Assembly (NCBI RefSeq): GCF_002024805.1
Contig: NZ_CP014337.1
Location: 558,001 to 622,000, forward strand
Direction of reading: 5' to 3'
Length of the DNA stretch: 64,000 nt
DNA from: Elizabethkingia bruuniana
Lineage (GTDB): Bacteria; Bacteroidota; Bacteroidia; Flavobacteriales; Weeksellaceae
The notes under the pieces were generated by a model. That model did no database searches, was not told where the DNA came from, and worked only from the letters and a program-made list of their open reading frames with translations. Positions 9,787-17,588 of the stretch are shown here, piece by piece (the stretch's first letter is position 1; each line of letters opens with the position of its first letter). The position numbers and the translations under genes are program-made.

Positions 9787-10206
9787 ATGAAAGTGAGACA
9801 AAACATCGCTGTTTTTCTGTTAAGAATAACACTTGCAGCCGGATTTTTATCTGCTGTATCCAGCAGGTTAAACCTTTGGGGAGCACAGTCTTCGGGCTGG
9901 AGCAAATTTGTCCGATATACAGCTGAAGTAAATTCTTTTTTACCTCATTCATGGATTCCATCCCTTGCAGTACTATCTACTTTTGCAGAATCTTCCATTG
10001 GGATCTTACTTCTTATAGGTTATCGGGTACGTAAAACTGCTTTATGTGCTGCTATTCTCACTGTTTTATTTGGCATTGCGATGAGTATTTCTTTTGGCTG
10101 TAAAGAGCCATTGGACTATTCTGTTTTTGTATTCAGTGCCGGGGCATTTTTACTGAGTACTTTTTCGTCTTACTTATGGTCTTTGGATCAGCTTTTACAT
10201 CTATAA
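9787..10206 (+). CDS. DoxX-family membrane protein
   Basis: A 139-residue protein with four predicted membrane helices (FLLRITLAAGFLSAVSSR; SLAVLSTFAESSIGILLLI; ALCAAILTVLFGIAMSI; SVFVFSAGAFLLSTFSS). The layout and the Arg-Leu/Gly-rich first helix match the DoxX family. Related proteins have been linked to redox or thiol stress, but no specific role can be assigned. It lies 19 bases before the cupin gene, so the two probably form an operon behind the AraC regulator. Confidence 0.75.
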   Translation: MKVRQNIAVFLLRITLAAGFLSAVSSRLNLWGAQSSGWSKFVRYTAEVNSFLPHSWIPSLAVLSTFAESSIGILLLIGYRVRKTALCAAILTVLFGIAMSISFGCKEPLDYSVFVFSAGAFLLSTFSSYLWSLDQLLHL

Positions 10207-10225
10207 CAATTTAACATTCAATATC

Positions 10226-10579
10226 ATGAACACAAACATCTATGACTACATTGTAAAGACAGAACAGAAAGAATGGCAGCCTTTAATTGAGAAAGGAATC
10301 CATTATAAAGGTATTTTTGTGAAATCTTTAAAATTTGATTTGGAGAAAAACCGCTCTACAACAATCCTTTTAAAGTTTGAGCCAGGAGCGAGTTATCCCT
10401 ATCATAATCATCCCGCAGGCGAAGAACTCTTTATAATGGAAGGAAAAGCGACTATAGCAGGGGCTGAGCTGGAAAAAGGAGATTACTTGTACACTCCGCC
10501 TAATTTCAAACATTCTGTAAAGTCAGAAAATGGTTGTATGATTATGTTTGTAGTTCCGGAAGAAGTGGAAATCCTTTAA
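10226..10579 (+). CDS. cupin-domain protein (ChrR-like)
   Basis: A 117-residue single cupin. The metal-binding motif 1 is in ASYPYHNHPAGEELFIMEG (two His plus Glu) and motif 2 is in KGDYLYTPPNFKHSV. This is the small anti-sigma ChrR-like or dioxygenase-like cupin fold; no partner sigma factor is seen. It is probably co-transcribed with the DoxX gene and is followed by a strong terminator. Confidence 0.85.
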   Translation: MNTNIYDYIVKTEQKEWQPLIEKGIHYKGIFVKSLKFDLEKNRSTTILLKFEPGASYPYHNHPAGEELFIMEGKATIAGAELEKGDYLYTPPNFKHSVKSENGCMIMFVVPEEVEIL

Positions 10580-10600
10580 TCTGATGATCTGTTTTAGGAT

Positions 10601-10638
10601 AAAAGCCCGTGATGAAAATTTTTATCACGGGCTTTTTT
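10601..10638. terminator. intrinsic terminator after the cupin gene
   Basis: AAAAGCCCGTGAT (10601-10613) pairs with ATCACGGGCTTTT (10624-10636) and is followed by Ts. A-run on the other side makes it usable by the convergent lysC gene too. Confidence 0.9.
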
Positions 10639-10652
10639 GTTGCCGATTTTTC

Positions 10653-11972
10653 TTAGAATAATCTGTTATGCAGTGATCTTAACGCTTCAATTTTATAACT
10701 GGTTGGAACCAATAATGAAATATTATTTTCACTCCCGCCATAAGAGATCATTCGTACCGGAATATGCTTTACAGCTTCAGAAACTATAGTTGCCAGTCCA
10801 TGATTATTTTTTTTGAAATCACCAACAATACAAATGATAGACTGTTCATTATCAATGTCTACAGTTCCGAAAGATTCTAATTTTTTTATTATTTCCGGAA
10901 GAAATTCGGTTTGGTCAATTGTCAGAGAAACTGCTACCTCGGAGGTCGTAATCATATCAATTGGAGTTTTATGCACTTCAAAAACCTCAAAAATCTTCCT
11001 CAAAAACCCATAAGCCATTAACATTCTGGAAGACTGAATACGAATTGCAGTAATATTATCTTTGGCAGCAATAGCTACAATTTGATTTAGATTTTTTGTT
11101 TCTCCCGAAATCAAAGTTCCTGATGCACTAAGATTCATGGTGTCCAATAACCGAACAGGTACATTATATTTTCTTGCTGGAAAAACACTTTGTGGATGCA
11201 GAATCTTTGCTCCGAAATAAGAAAGCTCGGCAGCTTCATCAAAATTTAGATGGGCAATAGGTTTTGTGTTTGGTACATAACGAGGGTCATTATTATGAAA
11301 TCCGTCAATATCAGTCCAGATCTGAATTTCTTCCACCTGTAGTGCAGCGCCTAATAGGGATGCTGTATAGTCTGAGCCTCCTCTTCTCAAATTATCAATT
11401 TCACCCTGTGCATTTCGGCAAATATATCCCTGAGTAATAAATAATTTTTCATCAGAGAATTTTGCCATTTCACTGGTGGCATGTTCTCTTATGTATTCTA
11501 CATCAGGTTCACCTTCTTTATCAATAAGCATAAAGTCCAATGCCGATAATAATACTGAAGAAATACCTTTTTCTTTTAAATGCAGATGAAATAAGGTTGT
11601 GGAAATAATCTCGCCCTGAGCTAAGATAATACGCTCTTCTGTAGTGGTGAAATTTGTACTGTCAAACTTATACAGTAACTGAAATACATTGTCAATAAAA
11701 GCCAATGCTTCTAAAGTCCCCGGTTCTGTTCTGAATAGTTCTTTTACAAACTTTTTATATTTATCGTAAAGTATATCAATATGCTTTTGAGCAGCTTTAT
11801 CTTCTTTTTTGGCATATAGCTCGGATAATGTAACGAGATCGTTTGTGGTTCCGGAAACAGCAGATAATACAACCAGATGTTTATCTGCAGCCTGAGATCT
11901 GATAATGGGTAATAGTTGTTCAATTCTTTCCGGGCTTCCTACTGATGTCCCTCCAAATTTCAATACTTTCAT
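10653..11972 (-). CDS. lysC: aspartate kinase
   Basis: A 439-residue monofunctional aspartokinase, first enzyme of Lys/Thr/Met synthesis. The start at 11972 is chosen because it gives the family N-terminus MKVLKFGGTSVGSPERI; the longer frame adds 11 residues that lie after the attenuator hairpin. The catalytic domain (1-290) has KFGGTSV, LRRGGSDYTASLLGAAL and the Asp-binding region. Two ACT-like regulatory repeats fill about 300-439 (ITAIRIQSSRMLMAYGFL; IICIVGDFKKNNHGLA). No homoserine dehydrogenase domain is fused. A leader peptide and terminator-like hairpin precede it. Confidence 0.95.
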   Translation of the reverse strand: MKVLKFGGTSVGSPERIEQLLPIIRSQAADKHLVVLSAVSGTTNDLVTLSELYAKKEDKAAQKHIDILYDKYKKFVKELFRTEPGTLEALAFIDNVFQLLYKFDSTNFTTTEERIILAQGEIISTTLFHLHLKEKGISSVLLSALDFMLIDKEGEPDVEYIREHATSEMAKFSDEKLFITQGYICRNAQGEIDNLRRGGSDYTASLLGAALQVEEIQIWTDIDGFHNNDPRYVPNTKPIAHLNFDEAAELSYFGAKILHPQSVFPARKYNVPVRLLDTMNLSASGTLISGETKNLNQIVAIAAKDNITAIRIQSSRMLMAYGFLRKIFEVFEVHKTPIDMITTSEVAVSLTIDQTEFLPEIIKKLESFGTVDIDNEQSIICIVGDFKKNNHGLATIVSEAVKHIPVRMISYGGSENNISLLVPTSYKIEALRSLHNRLF

Positions 11973-12003
11973 AAATATATTTAAATTGTTAATGATTATA
12001 AGC

Positions 12004-12034
12004 AAAAAAAAGAGCTTGTCGTGATGACAAGCTC
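12004..12034 (-). promoter_or_regulatory. attenuator-like terminator in the lysC leader
   Basis: On the minus strand GAGCTTGTC pairs with GACAAGCTC around a 5-nt loop (12034 to 12012) and runs straight into eight Ts at 12011-12004. This intrinsic terminator stands between the lysC promoter and its ATG, about 32 bases before the start, so lysC transcription must pass it. Confidence 0.75.
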
Positions 12035-12069
12035 CTTATATATTTCGATTCTAACCAAAGGAAAATGAC

Positions 12070-12126
12070 TCACGAAGTTCTACGCAAGTTCTGTTTCTTC
12101 CCCTTTTTTAAGTTAGACAATATCAT
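12070..12126 (-). CDS. putative lysC leader peptide
   Basis: An 18-residue frame, MILSNLKKGKKQNLRRTS, starts about 20 bases after a TATATTTG promoter box and ends about 36 bases before the attenuator hairpin. Four of 18 codons are Lys, which would suit lysine- or charge-sensitive attenuation of aspartokinase, but the peptide is basic overall and one Thr is also present. The arrangement is clear; the effector is inference. Confidence 0.5.
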   Translation of the reverse strand: MILSNLKKGKKQNLRRTS

Positions 12127-12145
12127 TTCTTATTTTTTGTATGGG

Positions 12146-12153
12146 CAAATATA
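12146..12153 (-). promoter_or_regulatory. lysC: lysC -7 promoter box
   Basis: The minus strand reads TATATTTG, an exact TAnnTTTG element, 20 bases upstream of the leader-peptide ATG. No TTTG -33 box is obvious. Confidence 0.6.
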
Positions 12154-12229
12154 GGTTTTTTTTTGATTTGTGTATTATGTATTTCGAAGAAATTAACCAG
12201 CTGATTTTTGTAATTGCCATATATGATAG

Positions 12230-12477
12230 ATATTAGCTACAGTATCGAGAGCAGTTATTGAGTAAAAGGCTTTTAAAAAGGAATCCCTGATACAGGAGAA
12301 TCAAAAGAGGTTATGATAGAAATTTTGGTTAAAGAACATAAAGTTCTGGATGAGAAAATGAACTGGATTGTAGAAAAAGGAACTTACAGAATTATGATCG
12401 GAAATTCATCTAAGAACCTACCTAAAACAAAATATAGAAATAGAGTAGAGGCTCTTATATATCTACTTGTAAAATAG
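12230..12477 (+). pseudogene. GH3 beta-glucosidase C-terminal remnant
   Basis: Read on the plus strand, 12230 onward gives ILATVSRAVIE, a stop, then after a frame change GF-stop-KGIPDTGESKEVMIEI, and finally DEKMNWIVEKGTYRIMIGNSS. These match, in order, the fibronectin-III-like C-terminal domain of glycoside hydrolase family 3 enzymes (pattern SV-RP-ELKGF, GE-K-V-F-I, M-WVVE-G-Y-IMIG-SS). With stops, a frameshift and no catalytic domain, it is a dead fragment of a once larger gene. The 54-codon frame from the ATG at 12313 is not an independent gene. Confidence 0.75.
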
Positions 12478-12674
12478 ATAGGAATGAATGGATAATGAAA
12501 ATTTTCTTCGAACATCTTCTGGATGTTGAAGCTTATTCAATTGATTGTCAAATATCCATATTAAAAACATCATATGAACAGTCATGAATAAATAAGTATC
12601 AAGTAGATATTTTGTAACTTCGCAGCGTTTTTATTGTAACAAATGCTTCATAACAAGCCTATAAAATATATGAA

Positions 12675-13415
12675 ATGAAAAAGATAAATCCATCGATTAA
12701 ACATCATTTATTGGTGGGGATTTTTATCGCTATGTGGCTATTCTTTTTCGCATTCTTAATAAGACCTTTTGATGATGGAAGTATAAGCTTCAAAAATTGG
12801 ATATTTATAAGTTCTGGATTTAGTATAATTTCATTTTTATGTTATGGATTACTTGCCATAATTCAACAAAAAGTTTATTATAGAATTTCTAAATGGAATA
12901 TTGGGCTGGAAATTGCTAGTCTTGTGTTTTTCCAATCACTTTTTTTGTTTAGCACTTTTGCTTATTATAAATCTCCTATTTTAAACGGTGGATTTGATTT
13001 TTTAAATTTTGTGCAAACAATCAGTCTGAAATCAGCTTTTATATCAACTCCGATAATAGTTTTAGCAAGAATATATCTAACAAGATTAATTCCTTTAGAG
13101 GATGAAAGCATTATTATTAGAGGAGAAAATAAATTAGATGTTTTAAAAATAAAAAAAGACAATTTAGTCTGTGTATCAAATTCTCAGAATTATGTTGATA
13201 TATTCTTTATAGATGACAACCTGCTAAAAACAAAAGTGATTCGTAGTACATTAAAAAAGGTTCAATATGATTTTGATTTTTTAATCCAAATACATCGTTC
13301 GCATTTAATAAATCCATCTCATTTTAAAGCTTGGAAAGATCAAAATACGATTTTCGTTACACAAATGGAACTACCCGTTTCCAAAAGCTATAAGGATAGT
13401 TTAATGTCACTATAA
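12675..13415 (+). CDS. membrane-anchored LytTR transcriptional regulator
   Basis: A 246-residue protein with four predicted membrane helices in residues 10-140 (LLVGIFIAMWLFFFAFLI; WIFISSGFSIISFLCYGLL; IASLVFFQSLFLFSTFAYY; AFISTPIIVLARIYL). A C-terminal LytTR DNA-binding domain follows (ENKLDVLKIKKDNLVCVSNS; FLIQIHRSHLINPSHFKAW; MELPVSKSYKDSL). There is no receiver or kinase domain, so it likely senses a membrane or extracellular signal directly. The amidohydrolase gene downstream in the same direction is a candidate target. Confidence 0.88.
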   Translation: MKKINPSIKHHLLVGIFIAMWLFFFAFLIRPFDDGSISFKNWIFISSGFSIISFLCYGLLAIIQQKVYYRISKWNIGLEIASLVFFQSLFLFSTFAYYKSPILNGGFDFLNFVQTISLKSAFISTPIIVLARIYLTRLIPLEDESIIIRGENKLDVLKIKKDNLVCVSNSQNYVDIFFIDDNLLKTKVIRSTLKKVQYDFDFLIQIHRSHLINPSHFKAWKDQNTIFVTQMELPVSKSYKDSLMSL

Positions 13416-13517
13416 ATTTCGTCCCTAAAATGCTATGTTTTATCCCGAATCGCTTTTTGTAAGCTAAATCAGCAGTACTTAAGTTTACTTTTGAGCCACA
13501 ATTTTAAAATATTACAT

Positions 13518-15044
13518 ATGAAAAAAAAATGGCTGCGAAGAACTTTATACACTATTATACTATTGTTTGGACTACTTTGTATCACTTTTATTTGGGCGGA
13601 TAATGAATTAAATAAAATATTAGGTAAGTCTACTGAGGTTATAAATATTGACAGGTTTGTTAAGTCAAATAAAATAGTCCAGATAAGAAATGCCAATATT
13701 CTTTCTGAGGATTGCAGTTACTTTATAAGAAATAAAGATGTAATTCTTAAAGAAGGTAAAATTGTTCAAATAGGTACAAATTTATTATTGAATAGTAATA
13801 ATATGATCATTGATGGTACGAGTAAATACTTAATTCCGGGGCTTATAGATAGCCATGCGCATTTAAGGGAAAGCAAAAACGATCTGTTTTTATATTTAGT
13901 AAATGGTGTTACTTATATCAGAGAGATGGCTGGCAATCCTATGATATTAGATTGGAGGAAAGAAATCAATAAAAATGGAATAGGTCCTCGACTTTATGTA
14001 GCATCTCCTCCTATATATAGTGAGAGTGGATTAATGGGGTATTATTATGCTTGGACAAGACAATCTATCGATTATTCTAATAAAAATGGTGCCCAAAAAG
14101 CCATAAAGAAAATAAAACAAGATGGTTATGATGCTATTAAAATGTATGGTTTTGTAAATCCTGAAACATTTAAGGCCACCATTGAAATAGCAAAAGAAAA
14201 CCACATTCCGGTTATTGGTCATATCCCTTTAGTTAGTTTAGATATTTTTTATTCTTCAGGTCAAATTGAGATTGCTCACATAGAAGAAATTACTAAAAAA
14301 ACTATTGATGATTTTGGAAAGTCAATTGCAAAAAATCCTGAAGAATACATTAATTTTTTAAAATTGCGTTCTAATCAGATTGCTAAGAAATTAAAAGAAA
14401 ATAATATCAGTGTCACTTCAACAGTTTGGTTATGTGAAAGTTTTATGGAACAAAGATTTGACCTTAAATCTAAACTTAAAGAAGTAGAATTAAAATATGT
14501 GAATCCAAAAATTATTGAAGGTACCCCAATTCATAAATTGGGTTGGTTGCCGGGTAAAAATGCTTATGAATATGATGGGAAAAATAATCCTGAAGCAAGA
14601 AGGCGTTCATTTACCTATTGGAAAACTTATGCAGAAGCGATACATATAATGGTAAAAGCTTTGATCGATAACAAAGTTACATTGATAGCAGGAACGGATT
14701 CAAGTGTGGCTACTGTTGTAGCAGGATTTTCTTTACATGATGAATTAGAATCATTAACTAAATCCGGGATGACAAATACTCAAGCTCTCTATTCTGCAAC
14801 TGTCGCACCAAGTAATTGGATGAAAAGCAGTACTGGCAAAATAAAAGTTGGATACAATGCAGATTTAGTACTTCTGTCAAAAAATCCTTTGGATAATATT
14901 AAAAATACAAAAACAATAGAAAATGTTTTTTTTGGAGCGCATATGATAAATAAAACTCAGATAAAGGATATTCTAAAGTCTATTGAGAGGGCAAATAATA
15001 AAAACAGGTCAGTAAAAATTGACGAATATCTTATTGAAAAATAG
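13518..15044 (+). CDS. amidohydrolase-family enzyme, membrane-anchored or exported
   Basis: A 508-residue protein from the ATG at 13518 (MKKKWLRRTLYTIILL). The frame could start 9 codons earlier, but this start gives a clean hydrophobic N-terminal segment. The metal-dependent amidohydrolase fold shows the HxH in LIPGLIDSHAHLRESK, a His in PVIGHIPLV, another in IEIAHIEEI and the late Asp in LIAGTDSSVATV. The C-terminal KVGYNADLVLLSKNPL strand closes the composite beta domain. Related secreted enzymes cleave dipeptides or lactam-like bonds; the substrate is not predictable. It lies 102 bases after the LytTR membrane regulator. Confidence 0.85.
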   Translation: MKKKWLRRTLYTIILLFGLLCITFIWADNELNKILGKSTEVINIDRFVKSNKIVQIRNANILSEDCSYFIRNKDVILKEGKIVQIGTNLLLNSNNMIIDGTSKYLIPGLIDSHAHLRESKNDLFLYLVNGVTYIREMAGNPMILDWRKEINKNGIGPRLYVASPPIYSESGLMGYYYAWTRQSIDYSNKNGAQKAIKKIKQDGYDAIKMYGFVNPETFKATIEIAKENHIPVIGHIPLVSLDIFYSSGQIEIAHIEEITKKTIDDFGKSIAKNPEEYINFLKLRSNQIAKKLKENNISVTSTVWLCESFMEQRFDLKSKLKEVELKYVNPKIIEGTPIHKLGWLPGKNAYEYDGKNNPEARRRSFTYWKTYAEAIHIMVKALIDNKVTLIAGTDSSVATVVAGFSLHDELESLTKSGMTNTQALYSATVAPSNWMKSSTGKIKVGYNADLVLLSKNPLDNIKNTKTIENVFFGAHMINKTQIKDILKSIERANNKNRSVKIDEYLIEK

Positions 15045-15257
15045 CAAGTTGTAGTATGTGTGTCTATTACGTTCTCTGCATTTCATGAAAGTACTTTAGG
15101 ATATACTAAACAGTGGGATAGTATGATAATTTCCATTAAAAATTTGGAATAAAAGAATGTTGAACTACGATAAAAGCCGAAAATTATTGATTCTGCCAAG
15201 AAACCATAAAACAGTAATTAAAAATGCTGTGAAAATTTGCAATAAGAAGAAATGAAA

Positions 15258-15283
15258 AAACCTTACTTTCATAAGTAAGGTTT
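15258..15283 (-). terminator. terminator of the second GG-leader peptide gene
   Basis: AAACCTTACTT (15258-15268) pairs with AAGTAAGGTTT (15273-15283) around TCAT. On the minus strand the stem runs into TTTTTT, placing it 45 bases after the peptide stop. Confidence 0.85.
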
Positions 15284-15327
15284 ATATAACTAAGCGAAAT
15301 TCTATTTACTTATTTTCGGAAATAAAC

Positions 15328-15477
15328 TTATGCTTTTTCACATTTAGGCTCACATCCTGGATCTTCAGGTTGCATACATAAGGAACGTTTATATCCACTT
15401 GGGCATGTTATTGGTCCGTTACCTCCACCTAATAAAGATTTTAATTCGCTTCTATTGATTTTCTTTAAATTTTTCAT
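15328..15477 (-). CDS. GG-leader precursor peptide
   Basis: A 49-residue peptide. The leader MKNLKKINRSELKSLLGG fits the Bacteroidetes double-glycine type. The core GNGPITCPSGYKRSLCMQPE continues to PGCEPKCEKA and has four cysteines. It is followed by its own terminator and stands alone with no modifying enzyme or transporter near it. It differs in sequence from the peptide at 429-599, so these are two separate precursors. Export by a peptidase-ABC transporter elsewhere is inferred. Confidence 0.72.
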   Translation of the reverse strand: MKNLKKINRSELKSLLGGGNGPITCPSGYKRSLCMQPEDPGCEPKCEKA

Positions 15478-15654
15478 TGTATAATATTTAATTGGTTAGT
15501 GAGCAAATATAATAGTATTTCACTATTTATAGATATAACATTGAGGATAAATGAAAATTAATAAATAAGCTCATGAGGGGATCCGGAAAAAAAAATCGAA
15601 AAATTTTAAAACTCCTTAATTATTAAATGATTAACTTGTAGACAAATATGAAGT

Positions 15655-15849
15655 ATGTCTAAGAGAAAAAGCAAGACGGGTGATATTCCAGACAATTTAG
15701 GTAACAACAGTAAGAAAACTGACTTAGAAAGAGCTAAAATAGTCTTGGAAAAAGCAAAAGCTTTAAAAGCCCCTATAAAGCATCTTACATCATCAGATAG
15801 TGCATTCGGGAGGTCCTTAGAAGAGAAAAAGAAGGATAATGATGAATAA
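15655..15849 (+). CDS. small basic protein related to a phage protein N-terminus
   Basis: A 64-residue charged protein with no membrane segment or signal. Its segment RAKIVLEKAKALKAPIKHLT plus SAFGRSLEEKKK aligns with ALEVLARAKAINRPVRYAPE and NEFRRSLKPKEE of the prophage protein at 43342-43725. That protein carries an extra C-terminal helix-turn-helix-like part. The match suggests a shared small family; function unknown. Confidence 0.5.
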   Translation: MSKRKSKTGDIPDNLGNNSKKTDLERAKIVLEKAKALKAPIKHLTSSDSAFGRSLEEKKKDNDE

Positions 15850-15869
15850 CCATGTATTTTGCAATATAA

Positions 15870-16147
15870 ATTGTAGCAGTCTGAGATTAACGATGTTTAA
15901 TTTGTTTATCCAATAATTTGATTTGTTCTTTTGCATTGGTATTATCGGGAGAGTATTCCAATGAATGACGGTCGTTTTTAAGAGCCTTTAATTTTTTACC
16001 TGAGCTCTCATAAGCTTCTGCAAGACTGTTTTAAATATTACCGGAACTTGGATATAGTTGTGTATTTAAGTTGAAAATTTCAATTGCCTGTTTTATGTAG
16101 CCAATATGTGACAGAGTACCACTCCAATCATTCAAAGAAACTTCTGA
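15870..16147 (-). pseudogene. broken partial copy of the serine hydrolase 3' end
   Basis: This stretch closely matches 28150-28437, the TPR-containing 3' end of the serine hydrolase gene, by eye along its whole length. It lacks everything upstream. The segment encoding GNTYDSL in the intact gene reads GNI-stop-NSL here, so the copy is inactive. Confidence 0.8.
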
Positions 16148-16182
16148 CTTGAATGATTACATTTCTGCTTCTGAATTTACTG
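16146..16182 (+). pseudogene. fragment of the TonB-C gene, fused to the broken copy
   Basis: Directly after the serine-hydrolase fragment the sequence turns into a short match to 27741-27782, inside the TonB-C gene (encodes LNDYISASEFTD versus LDDYISAPEYTD). About 30 of 34 bases agree. The order relative to the 27-28 kb locus is swapped. Confidence 0.6.
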
Positions 16183-16669
16183 ATTTTAAAATGGCTGGAT
16201 AATTAGATTATGATACATAATTTACTTAACAATGATAATTAGTAACATAAAAGAGTAAGTCTAAAAATATGTTATCTTACAAGATAACCAAATATGTGGT
16301 TGGGCACAGAGTTGGAAAATTATCATGTTACATGTGATATATGTAAGTTTATTACATAAATGCGTAATAATATAGATTTGTAATCATCCACCTTTGTATA
16401 GAAATATTAAGCGACTTAATGATGAGAATCTGAAAGAATAGTAATTACAATAAGACTATAAACAGATCACAGCTATTACTAAAATAAATTCATTACCATT
16501 AGTAATTAGGACGATTAGAAAGCAGTAAATATGTTTTCGAAAAGTTTTAATAAGTGGGGTAGGAATTGCAGTTCCTATCCCTTTATTGTTGAACAGAAAG
16601 TAGTCCCATTATAGATTATAGGCTAATATAGACTATCTGATATTCTTATAAAATTCAATTAAAATTATA
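16183..16669. other. AT-rich intergenic region
   Basis: About 490 bases with no convincing coding frame. One hairpin is present near 16556. The left end adjoins the scrambled duplicate, so this may be decayed sequence. Confidence 0.45.
16556..16581 (+). terminator. hairpin, possible terminator
   Basis: GGGGTAGGAA (16556-16565) pairs with TTCCTATCCC (16572-16581) with one G-U pair and a 6-nt loop, followed by TTTATTGTT. No gene ends just before it, so its role is unclear. Confidence 0.45.
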
Positions 16670-17458
16670 ATGAGAAGTACATTAAATCATCATAGAAAGA
16701 GAGCAGGAGTAAATCAGCAGAAACGTAGTGTGATACAGGACAATACTTCACAGTTTGCAGCCTTATTTTATATTCGAAATGCAAATACGATTTTAAGAAA
16801 AGATCTGACAGATATATTGGGAGCATTGAAGGAATTGGAAAACCTGAATAAACAAGCAAAAGATATATTGAGTCTTCACTGTTCTACAGAAGTGAACCAA
16901 CAGTGTGAGAATACCTTATCAATTATAGGTAATAACCTTGCTTATGTTGAAGAGCAAATCTTTTATATAAAAGAAAATATTGTAGAAAAAAACAGGTTAA
17001 ATTCATATATATTCTGGCAGCAAAACCAGTATTATATAGAGAAAATTACTATAGATTATAAACATATTGAAACACTTGGCTCTCAAATCCTTCCTAAAGA
17101 GGAAAAACTATACTGGAGAATCAATATATGTGATATTCAAAATGAGTTTTTTACATTAATTATAGCCCTCATCAATGTTTGTATGGGCGAGCTGAAGTAT
17201 ATTGAGGCGCAAACGCCTGCTAGAATTAGTAACACCACCTCTAATATTATGCATAATATTCCCGGGAACTATACCCTTCAGCAGGCAAAGAAATACGAGA
17301 AAGAATACTTAAAAGCATTACTGATTTATAAAACTGAATTCAATAAAAAAAGAAATCTGTGGGACAGGCTCCTGGATATATTAGCCGGGGGAGCACATCA
17401 GTCACCTAGAGAACATGTTATGTTAGACAGGTGGATCAATGGAAACGATGAAAGGTAA
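16670..17458 (+). CDS. hypothetical helical protein
   Basis: A 262-residue protein I do not recognise. It has no signal peptide or membrane span. It is rich in helix-forming charged segments (LTDILGALKELENLNKQAKD; NLAYVEEQIFYIKEN; QQAKKYEKEYLKALLIYKTE) with likely coiled-coil character. The C-terminus is a distinctive HQSPREHVMLDRWINGNDER. It stands alone between the decayed region and the convergent glycosyltransferase operon. Confidence 0.7.
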   Translation: MRSTLNHHRKRAGVNQQKRSVIQDNTSQFAALFYIRNANTILRKDLTDILGALKELENLNKQAKDILSLHCSTEVNQQCENTLSIIGNNLAYVEEQIFYIKENIVEKNRLNSYIFWQQNQYYIEKITIDYKHIETLGSQILPKEEKLYWRINICDIQNEFFTLIIALINVCMGELKYIEAQTPARISNTTSNIMHNIPGNYTLQQAKKYEKEYLKALLIYKTEFNKKRNLWDRLLDILAGGAHQSPREHVMLDRWINGNDER

Positions 17459-17588
17459 TATGTAATATCCTATTTTATTTATTATATTGTTTTTTTAAAA
17501 TTCATTTGCTTACACTATGTAAGTAAATGAATTGTTTTTTATAGCCATTATTATCTGGTAATGAGTATAAGCGCTGACACAGCCCAAA

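Noticed and set aside
12001-12153. Lysine riboswitch before lysC
   Set aside because: The leader is about 150 bases and mostly occupied by a peptide frame and one hairpin; the conserved five-helix lysine aptamer is not visible.
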